A DNA stretch of 18,377 nt, from the NCBI GenBank assembly GCA_012965625.1, contig DTSC01000039.1:1-18377 (forward strand). Reading direction: 5' to 3'. The DNA comes from Flavobacteriales bacterium (GTDB lineage: Bacteria; Bacteroidota; Bacteroidia; NORP154). The notes under the pieces were generated by a model. It had not been told where the DNA came from. It saw only the letters and a program-made list of their open reading frames with translations, and made no database searches. Shown in pieces: positions 8,755 to 17,100 of this stretch. The translations under genes were made by a program, and so were the position numbers. Each line of letters starts with the position of its first letter. Positions within the stretch are counted from its first letter, which is position 1.

Positions 8755-9465
8755 TTAATTTACAAACTTATAACCTACTCCACGGATCGAAATAAAATAA
8801 ATAGGGTTTTTCGGATCATTTTCAAAGTATTTCCTAAAGGCAAGGATGTAATTATCAATCGTTCTGGTAGAAGGATAAACGTCATACCCCCAAACGCTAT
8901 TTAAAATCTGTTCCCGTGAAACAACCTCACATTTCCTGTCTACCAAGAATTTTAAAAGTAAAATCTCCCTTTTTGACAACAATCTCTTTTCGTTTGCAGC
9001 ATTAACAACTTCATATGTTAAAAAATTGATTGTATTTTTTCCAAAACTAAACAAACCCTCACCTGGTTCATAAGCTGCTTTGATCTCGATTCTCTTTAAC
9101 AATGCTTTTACACGGAGAAGAAATTCCTCAAGATCAAATGGCTTTGACAAGTAATCATCGGCACCTAATTTCAAACCCTTCACTTTATCTCTAATATTTC
9201 CTTTTGCTGACAATATTAATATAGGCACCTGGTTTCCCTGCAGTCTAATGGTTTCACAAACCTGGAAACCATCTATCTCAGGTAGCATAATGTCTAAGAT
9301 AAGCAAATCAAAGTGTTTTTTACCAGCATCTTCAAGTGCTTTTCTTCCATCCGATGCCACTTCAACATCATACCCTTCAAGATCGAGGTTAAGCTTAATC
9401 GTATCTCGCAAATGCTCTTCATCCTCAACCAAAAGGATCCTGTTTTTAGAATTGTAAGCTTCCAT
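8755..9465 (-). CDS. OmpR/PhoB-type response regulator
   Basis: 236 residues, standard for this family of DNA-binding two-component regulators. The receiver domain (about 8-122) has the acidic pair E14/D15 in LLVEDEE, the phospho-acceptor D58 in LLILDIMLPEIDG, S86 in ILSAKG and K108 in LSKPF, so every key residue is present. The C-terminal winged helix (about 134-236) ends with the recognition-helix and wing segment SREQIL, TIDNYILAFRKYF and RGVGYKF. No histidine kinase gene is adjacent, so its partner must be encoded elsewhere. It is the first gene of the minus-strand operon and is divergent from the M43 peptidase gene, which starts 197 bp away. Control of the shared intergenic region is possible, but nothing in the sequence proves it. 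Confidence 0.94.
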   Translation of the reverse strand: MEAYNSKNRILLVEDEEHLRDTIKLNLDLEGYDVEVASDGRKALEDAGKKHFDLLILDIMLPEIDGFQVCETIRLQGNQVPILILSAKGNIRDKVKGLKLGADDYLSKPFDLEEFLLRVKALLKRIEIKAAYEPGEGLFSFGKNTINFLTYEVVNAANEKRLLSKREILLLKFLVDRKCEVVSREQILNSVWGYDVYPSTRTIDNYILAFRKYFENDPKNPIYFISIRGVGYKFVN

Positions 9466-9497
9466 TGTTTTCTGTATACAAAATCATTATTGCGCCA

Positions 9498-9505
9498 CAA
9501 ATATA
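9498..9505 (-). promoter_or_regulatory. Possible -7 element for the minus-strand operon
   Basis: On the minus strand this reads TATATTTG, a perfect match to the Bacteroidota TAnnTTTG -7 consensus, 32 bp before the response-regulator ATG. The only upstream TTTG is 13 bp away, closer than the usual ~19-21 bp, so this is a half-supported call. Confidence 0.35.
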
Positions 9506-9587
9506 ATTCAAGAAATACCAAATTATATTAGGTATTGGGTTAATCAGCTAATTATTATTTGGTTTAATATAAATCTTAACGAATTTA

Positions 9588-9619
9588 TTTGATATTTGAT
9601 ATTAGGAATCTTATATTTG
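9588..9619 (+). promoter_or_regulatory. Bacteroidota-type promoter for the first M43 peptidase
   Basis: TTTG at 9588-9591 and TATATTTG at 9612-9619 are separated by 20 bp, matching the -33 TTTG / -7 TAnnTTTG pattern used by the primary sigma factor in this phylum. Transcription would begin around 9625, giving a leader of about 38 nt before the ATG at 9663. The rest of the 197-bp divergent gap is AT-rich with no clear operator repeat. Confidence 0.6.
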
Positions 9620-9662
9620 ACTAACAAGATATGACTATGTAAACTAACAATATTATTATAAC

Positions 9663-12600
9663 ATGAAAAAATTATTGATCTCCAGAATATTTGCCATTTC
9701 TTTTATCCTTGGTTGTTATGGCATGGGTTTTTCTCAAAACCAATCTAATCCAACAGCTATTTCTTCAAATATAGCTAACCAGGTAACAATGCAGTTGGCA
9801 AATCAGAATAGAGGAAATAATTATACACAAAATATCAACTATCCAAAATGCCTGGCTGATGAAGTTACTGCTGGCTTTGTACAGCAGCAAATATTGATTG
9901 ACCCTAGCTACTTATCAAAGGTAGCCGCACAAACACAATTAATTCAACAGGGTGCACAAAATAATAGCGCTTCTAAAAAAGTATTAAGGACAATCCCTGT
10001 TGTTGTACATATATTGTATAATTCAAGCAATTCCAACAGCCCGGATGAAAATGTTCCTGACAGTTATATTTACGATATGCTTAACACCTTAAATGAAGAC
10101 TACAGGAGATTAAATGCAGACGCCTCTCAAACGAGATCTCAATTTCAAGGTGTGGCAGCAGATGTTGAAATTGAATTTTGTTTAGCGAGCAAGGACGCAA
10201 ATGGGGCCTCCACAACGGGTATCACCAGAACTGCTACTACAGAAGGTTACTTCAATTCTAATACAGAAACTAATAAGATGAAGAGCAATGGAACCAATGG
10301 CAAGACAGGATGGGATGCTACCAAATACCTTAATATCTGGATTTGCAATATCTCAAACTATGCCAATTATGGCACTGCAGGATATGCTTATTACCCTACC
10401 TCAGGCATGCATGGAAGCAGCATTGACGGACTTGTAATTGACTTCAAATTAGGAATTTATTATGGAGATGGTAGAACAGCAACTCATGAAATAGGGCATT
10501 ATATGGGACTGCAGCATACATGGGGTTCTAATCCACCCAGCTGTAGTAATGATGACGGATTCTCTGATACCCCAACCAATTCATCTGAAAATTACGGATG
10601 CAACTTTAATGCTAACACATGTAGTGGTGGCGATGTTGACCAAATTGAAAATTATATGAGCTATTCTGATTGCCAGAATATGTTCTCAGTGGAACAGGCA
10701 GCTTATATGAACTCTGTTCTGACCAACACAAGAAGCAGTTTGCTGAGTTCAACAGGGTGTGAGCCAACAGCAAGTCCAACAGTTGACTTTACTTCAAACA
10801 AAACTACTGTACAGGCAGGAGGCACGGTACTCTTTACCGACCTCTCCACAGGTATTCCAACCACATGGTCGTGGAATTTTGGAGGTGGTGGAACCCCAAA
10901 TACTTCTACAGTTAAGAACCCAACCATTCAATTCAACACCATTGGGACCTATACCGTTACCCTGACGGCGACAAATACATTAGGATCTGATAGCGAAACA
11001 AAAACTTCATACATGACCGTAATTGCTCCTTCTGGTTGTGATACATTAAATTTTCCACCTCTCGGCACCTTGACTGTTTATTACAGCCAAGGTCTGGATA
11101 CAAATTCCTTTGTTTGTGGTTGGAACCAATATGGCGACATTTCAAAAGCTGAGATCTTTCCTTCAACTTCATATTCACCAAACACCTACATAACTGGAGG
11201 TTTATTTTATTTTTATAAAGTCCATGATGGAAGTGGCGGCACCTCCACCGTTGATTTCCATGTTTGGGATGCAAATGGCGGTCTTCCAAACAACATATTG
11301 GGAACAAAAACAGTACCCTTAAGTGATATTCAATGGGACTGGGACAATGGTTATTATACCAGGGTGCTATTTGATAATCCTGTTGCTGTTTCGGGAGATG
11401 TATTTTTTGGATTTACAATGAACCTTAGCGCCGGAGACTCTCTTGGTGTAGTATCAAATACAATGGGGGATTCCAATCCGGGCACTGCCTATGAGGAATG
11501 GAGTGATAACTCATGGCATGATATGGCAACTGCATGGGGAGGAAGTTTTGATATATCCATGTTCATGTCACCATTTTTTACAGATCAATCCCCAACGGCA
11601 AGTTTTACGGCCAGCCCCACTTCAGGATGTGATGGTTTAACGGTAAATTTTGACGGATCTGCATCAACTGATGTATATGATTATCTCTGGGACTTTGATG
11701 GTGATGGTTTTTATGATGAATTAGATACGATAGATGGACTAATTTCATATATATATGATACAACAGGCACGTTTGATGTAACGCTATTGGGAATAGGAGC
11801 ATGTTCAGGGCAATCAAAATCAACTCAATCAAATTTGATCACTATAAATGCCAAGCCTACGCTGACAGCAAGTGCTACAAATACAAGCTGTGGATCATGT
11901 AACGGTACAGCTACAGTAGCTGCTTCAGGAGCAATTACACCATACACTTACCAATGGAATGATCCATCCACTGGAACGACTAGTTTCGTAGCTTCTTTAT
12001 GCGCTGGATCTTTCCAGGTAACAGTAACGGATTTTAACGGCTGTACAGAAATAGCTGGTGTAAATATTTCTGATGGAGCTTCTATGTCAATATCAACAAC
12101 ATCTACCAACGCAAACTGTGGAAATGCAAATGGGACTGCAACAGCGAATCCAACAGGAGGAACTCAACCATTAACCTATTTGTGGGATGATCCAGGCACC
12201 CAAACAAATCAGGTAGCTGTAGGGCTAAATAGCGGCACCTATAATGTTACAATAACAGATGCTGCTGGATGTACTGTTGAAACCGACTTCTTTAGTGCAG
12301 CCGTTGTAAATTCTACTGCAGGCGTGTCTGCAAGCATCCCTTCCAGTTCAAACCCTAGTAGCTGCGGAAGTTCTGATGGTACAGCTACGGCAAGTGCATC
12401 AGGCGGCACCTCTCCCTATTCCTATAATTGGAGTAATAGTGCTACCACGTCTACCAATACAGGTCTTGCTGGGGGAACCTATATTGTCACGATAACTGAC
12501 GCTAACTCTTGTACTGATACAGCCTCGGTTACACTAACTGGTCCGAGTGCACCAAGTGTATCTGCCTCGGGCACAGACCCAACAGGTTGTGGTACCACAG

Positions 12601-13970
12601 ATGGCACTGCTACTGCAAGTGCTTCAGGAGGGACGTCACCTTATTCCTATAATTGGAGTAATAGTGCTACTACATCTACCATTACAGGGCTTTCAGCTGG
12701 CACCTATACAGTAACGATAACAGATGCCAATTCCTGTACAGCTAATGCGTCTGTCATCTTAACAGCTTCAAGTGCGCCAAGTGTATCTACTGCTGGTACA
12801 GACCCAACTTGCAATGGGGATACTGATGGTACAGCAACTGCAAGTGGATCAGGCGGAACCGGATCCTTTACATACTCTTGGAGTACTACACCGGCACAGA
12901 GCAATGCAACTGCAACAGGATTATCAGCAGGTATTTTATATAGTGTTACAATTACAGACGGAATAGGTTGTAATAATACTAGCTCCATTACACTTACAGA
13001 TCCAGCAGCCATCGTTTTGAGCACTAGCTCAACTAATGCCTCGTGTGGAAATTCTGATGGGAATGTGAGCGTAACGGTTTCAAGTGGTGGTACCGCTCCC
13101 TTTAGTTATCTTTGGGATGATCCAGGAGCGCAAACAACATCGACGGCAAACAATTTAGCTGCTGGTAGTTTTAATGTAATTGTAACTGATGCCAATGGAT
13201 GTCTCCAAAACAGTTCGGCAAATGTCAGTAACACTGGAGCTCCAACTGCGAATATTACAGAATCTACATTGTCCTGCAATGGTGACAATGATGGAACAGC
13301 AACTATAAGTGCAACGGGAGGTGCAGCACCATACACATATGAATGGAGCACATCACCTGTACAAACAAATGCGATGGCAACAGGATTGTCTGGCGGCACC
13401 TATACTGCCACAATAACTGATGCTGTGGGTTGCATAACAGTTGCCAATGCAACAGTCTATGAGCCAGCTGCACTTGCTGTAAGCAGCAATACGACAATAG
13501 CCAGTCAAGGTTTATGTGACGGTACAGCAACAGCTACGGCAACAGGAGGAACTGGAGCCTACACCTATATATGGAACGACAGCTTAGCACAAACAACGGC
13601 TACTGCTACCGGTCTTTGCATAGGTTTATATACTGTACTCGTAACGGACTCCAATGGATGTTTAGCAAGCACAATAGTAACAATTGTAGATTTTACTGGA
13701 GTACAAGAGATCAATAATCACCTGACTTATAATATTTATCCTAATCCTACTTCAGGAAATGTATCAATAGAATTGACTTTTGAAGATATAGCTAATGTAG
13801 ATGTTTCAGTGTATAATGCAATTGGCAAACAGATATATTATGAACAACTATTTAAGATTACACACATAAAACATGAACTAGACCTGGGAAACCAGCCTGT
13901 TGGAATGTATTATGTGCATTTGAAATCTGCTGAACAGATAATTGTCAATAAGATCATATTGATGAAATAA
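9663..13970 (+). CDS. Secreted M43 (pappalysin-type) zinc metallopeptidase with SprB array, T9SS
   Basis: 1435 residues. Signal peptide about 1-25 (MKKLL, then a hydrophobic run ending near GFSQ). Propeptide about 26-110 with one cysteine, C63. M43 catalytic domain about 111-360, with zinc site HEIGHYMGLQH at 275-285 (H275, H279 and H285 as ligands, E276 catalytic) and Met-turn M332 in NYMSY. PKD domain about 370-455. An unnamed beta-rich domain about 460-640. A second PKD about 643-733 with the insert DFDGDGFYD. Eight SprB-like repeats about 735-1342. A T9SS type A sorting domain runs from YNIYPNPTSG (about 1355) to the end. Members of the family cleave extracellular proteins or peptides. 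The leader before the ATG is A/T-rich without a Shine-Dalgarno sequence. A close paralogue follows 132 bp downstream. The natural substrate is unknown, and the SprB array could tether the protease or bind glycans. Confidence 0.93.
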   Translation: MKKLLISRIFAISFILGCYGMGFSQNQSNPTAISSNIANQVTMQLANQNRGNNYTQNINYPKCLADEVTAGFVQQQILIDPSYLSKVAAQTQLIQQGAQNNSASKKVLRTIPVVVHILYNSSNSNSPDENVPDSYIYDMLNTLNEDYRRLNADASQTRSQFQGVAADVEIEFCLASKDANGASTTGITRTATTEGYFNSNTETNKMKSNGTNGKTGWDATKYLNIWICNISNYANYGTAGYAYYPTSGMHGSSIDGLVIDFKLGIYYGDGRTATHEIGHYMGLQHTWGSNPPSCSNDDGFSDTPTNSSENYGCNFNANTCSGGDVDQIENYMSYSDCQNMFSVEQAAYMNSVLTNTRSSLLSSTGCEPTASPTVDFTSNKTTVQAGGTVLFTDLSTGIPTTWSWNFGGGGTPNTSTVKNPTIQFNTIGTYTVTLTATNTLGSDSETKTSYMTVIAPSGCDTLNFPPLGTLTVYYSQGLDTNSFVCGWNQYGDISKAEIFPSTSYSPNTYITGGLFYFYKVHDGSGGTSTVDFHVWDANGGLPNNILGTKTVPLSDIQWDWDNGYYTRVLFDNPVAVSGDVFFGFTMNLSAGDSLGVVSNTMGDSNPGTAYEEWSDNSWHDMATAWGGSFDISMFMSPFFTDQSPTASFTASPTSGCDGLTVNFDGSASTDVYDYLWDFDGDGFYDELDTIDGLISYIYDTTGTFDVTLLGIGACSGQSKSTQSNLITINAKPTLTASATNTSCGSCNGTATVAASGAITPYTYQWNDPSTGTTSFVASLCAGSFQVTVTDFNGCTEIAGVNISDGASMSISTTSTNANCGNANGTATANPTGGTQPLTYLWDDPGTQTNQVAVGLNSGTYNVTITDAAGCTVETDFFSAAVVNSTAGVSASIPSSSNPSSCGSSDGTATASASGGTSPYSYNWSNSATTSTNTGLAGGTYIVTITDANSCTDTASVTLTGPSAPSVSASGTDPTGCGTTDGTATASASGGTSPYSYNWSNSATTSTITGLSAGTYTVTITDANSCTANASVILTASSAPSVSTAGTDPTCNGDTDGTATASGSGGTGSFTYSWSTTPAQSNATATGLSAGILYSVTITDGIGCNNTSSITLTDPAAIVLSTSSTNASCGNSDGNVSVTVSSGGTAPFSYLWDDPGAQTTSTANNLAAGSFNVIVTDANGCLQNSSANVSNTGAPTANITESTLSCNGDNDGTATISATGGAAPYTYEWSTSPVQTNAMATGLSGGTYTATITDAVGCITVANATVYEPAALAVSSNTTIASQGLCDGTATATATGGTGAYTYIWNDSLAQTTATATGLCIGLYTVLVTDSNGCLASTIVTIVDFTGVQEINNHLTYNIYPNPTSGNVSIELTFEDIANVDVSVYNAIGKQIYYEQLFKITHIKHELDLGNQPVGMYYVHLKSAEQIIVNKIILMK
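11860..13690 (+). repeat. SprB-like repeat array, 8 units
   Basis: Eight units, each with an NG/DG-TAT entry strand, a YxYxW strand and a VTDxxGC exit strand. The first and last units carry the second cysteine pair (SCNG with SLCAG; LCDG with GLCIG); the inner six do not. The last unit keeps its exit GC but has lost the entry Cys. Confidence 0.87.
12363..12809 (+). repeat. Recent 225/222-bp tandem duplication within the array
   Basis: Units starting at Cys codons 12363 and 12588 are 225 bp apart and encode nearly the same sequence (DGTATASASGGTSPYSYNW, then SNSATTST). A run around 12417-12445 is identical at the DNA level with its copy 225 bp later. The linker SAPSVS..GTDPT is repeated a second time before the next unit begins at 12810. 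Confidence 0.8.
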
Positions 13971-14102
13971 ACATTTCTGTTCATGGTAAGAGAATTTTTA
14001 TTCATGTCATATATCATTTATAAAGGGACTTCTTGCATCAAAAATATATTCTAATTGCAATTTTATAATTATCACATCTAATTACATTAATAATTAAATA
14101 AA
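13971..14102 (+). other. Intergenic gap between the paralogous peptidase genes
   Basis: 132 bp, very AT-rich. I find no convincing terminator hairpin and no good TTTG/TAnnTTTG promoter pair; the only symmetric element is the 10-bp palindrome AATTGCAATT at 14053-14062. The downstream gene may be read through from upstream or may use a diverged promoter. Confidence 0.4.
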
Positions 14103-17100
14103 ATGACAAGGGTTATAACATATTTGCTTTCAATTTTAGTTATGGGATTTGCCTCCATACAGCTAACAGCACAACAAGTTAATTTATTTAATCAAAACCA
14201 GCTTCAGTCAACAATTAAGACTATTATTCCGCAGACCAATGTGGGTAAATCTACTAGCAATAAAAGTCTGGGTATAAATCAGTCATGGTGCCATTCAGAT
14301 GAAATTACCAACAATTTTATTCAGCAGCAGATCTTAATAGACCCTAGCTATACTCAGAAAATAGCTGCACAAGAGCAATTGATACAGCAGTGGAAGCAGT
14401 CCAACATATTTGCCAAGAAAGTATTAAGAACCATCCCTGTTGTTGTACACGTGGTTCACAATCCTTCAAACAGCAACAACCCATCTGAGAACGTTTCTGA
14501 TGCTGCTATCTATGATATGATCAATACTTTAAATGAAGATTTCAGAAGGTTGAATGCTGATACTTCAAATACCAGATCATTTTTCAAACCTGTTGCAGCA
14601 GATGTTGAAATAGAATTTTGCCTGGCAAGCAAAGACCCTAACGGAGCATCAACAATAGGAATTACCAGAACTGTCACATCAGAGGTCTATTATGATAATA
14701 ATACCGAAACCAATAAAATGAAAACCTCTTCTTCTGGTGGAGCTGACCCATGGCCTGGTAATAAATATTTAAATATCTGGATATGCAATATATCAAATTA
14801 TCAAGGTTACGGAGTTGCCGGATATGCCTATTTACCAACACCTGGAATGCACGGTAGTTCAATCGACGGGTTGGTTTTAGATTTTGATATTGGAATAGGT
14901 TTCGGAGACAGAACAGCAACACATGAGATTGGCCACTATTTGAACTTGAAGCACGTTTGGGGGAATAACCCTCCTAGCTGTGGAAATGATGATGGTTTTG
15001 CAGACACACCAAATTCTGGCAGTGAAAACTATGGATGTAATTATAGCTCTAATACCTGTGGGACAGCAAACGGTGACCAAATTGAAAACTACATGAGTTA
15101 TGCCAATTGCCAAAATATGTTCAGTAGCGACCAGGCAGCAGAAATGAACGCTATCTTATCAGGGGTTAGAAGCAGCTTGTTGACTTCTGATGGGTGTGAG
15201 CCAACGGCTCCTCCTGTTGCTGATTTTGTTGCAAGTGATACGGTTATACAAGCTGGAGGATATGTATTCTTTACTGATTTATCTACAGGAGTTCCAGATA
15301 CATGGTCTTGGTCATTCGGAGGGGGTGGTTCACCTAACACATCTACTTTCAAGAATCCAGTTATTCAGTTCAATACTATAGGAACATACAATGTGTCATT
15401 AACAGTTATAAATACGCTGGGTTCAAACGCTATTACAAAAACACTATATATTGATGTTATAGCACCTCTGGGTTGTGATACGATAAATTGGACATTTTTA
15501 GCTGATACCCCTCTTTTCATTTATAGCTGTACTCCGACCCCCACCTGTGGATATATACTTGGCACAAATCAATATGATGATTTGTCTAAAGCTCAATTAT
15601 TTACTATCACTGAATATGCACCAAGTACTCATGTAACTGGCGGATTATTCTATTTTGCAAGAGCATATAAAGATCCTGGATCCAATGCTCAGGTTGTTTT
15701 CAAGGTCTGGGATAGCGATGGTACTGCCGGGGCACCTGGCACTGTACTCGGCACCGATACTGTAGACCTGGCTGATATTGTATCAGATGTACAGAACAAC
15801 TATCTGACACAAACACTTTTTAATCCACCAGTTTATGTAACGAATGATTATTATTTTGGGTTTGAAATGCTCAATTTTGATTTATGGGGAGGTGGAACAA
15901 GGGATTCACTAACGCTAGTACAAACAGAAAATGGAGTGAGTGCAGGTTCAATACCATGGGAACAATGGGATGATAATACTTGGCATGATTTAGCATCTGT
16001 TTGGGGTTTTTCTGCAACCACCATTTTTGCAACTCCATATATGACAACATTACCCCCTACACCAATGTTTACCGCTGATACTGTTGTTGGCTGTGAAGGT
16101 TTGACAGTAACCTTTGATGCTGGTGCTTCTATCAATGCAAATGGATATTATTGGGATGTTGATGGAGATGGCTTTTATGATTGGTATACTATTGACTCCC
16201 TGATAACAATAACGTATGATACTACAGGAACATTTGATGTCAAACTATTGGTAGAAGGCCCTTGTACAGGCATTAATGATACAGTCTTCACAAACTTTAT
16301 TACTATAAATGACAACCCATTGCTCTCAACAGTTATTGGAGATGCAAATTGTGGAGCTTGTGATGGAATGGCTACAGTAAGTCCTACAGGAGGAACAGGT
16401 CCATTTACTTATCAGTGGGATGACCCTTCTAACCAAACAAATGCCGGAGCAACTTCTCTATGCCCCGGATCTTATCAGGTAATTGTTACTGATGCCAATG
16501 GCTGCACTAATACTGATGGAGGCTCTGTTTCTGATGGTGCAGGAATGATAATAGATTCTTCTATTTCAACTATTGATAGTTGTGGTAAAGGAGTAGGTAC
16601 AGTAAGCATCTATGTTTCTGGAGGCACAGGACCTTATTCCTATTTATGGGATGACTCAGGTATTCAAACAAATCAATCTGCGATTGGATTATCAAGTGGT
16701 ACTTATAATGTTACCGTTTCAGATGCTTCCAATTGTTCTGTGGAAACAGATTTCTTCACAGCAGGGGTAGTAAGTAGCTCCCAGGATGTAAACGATGCTT
16801 CAATTATGGGTGTAAATGTAACATGTAGTGGAGGAAATGATGGATCAGCAACTGTTTCTGTTACAACTGGCTCAGCTCCTTACAATTATCTTTGGAATGA
16901 TACTGGAAGCCAAACTAATGCAATGGCAACTGGATTGCTTGTGGGATCTTATACAGTTACTATAACGGATCTTTATTTATGTACCGACACAGAATCAGTT
17001 GTTATTACTCAAATCTCAACGCTGAGTGCTAATATTGGTGCATCTACAAACATTACCTGTAATGGAGGGAATGATGGATCTGCCACGCTAACCACTAGTG

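Noticed and set aside
12704..13399. Minus-strand open frames opposite the SprB arrays (also 1337-1786 and 3905-4120)
   Set aside because: They recur only because the repeats recur, show no family motif, and lie fully inside strongly supported plus-strand genes.
13971..14102. Possible promoter TTG (14033) / TAATTGCA (14052) before the second peptidase
   Set aside because: The -7 match is poor and the 16-bp spacing is off; not strong enough to call.
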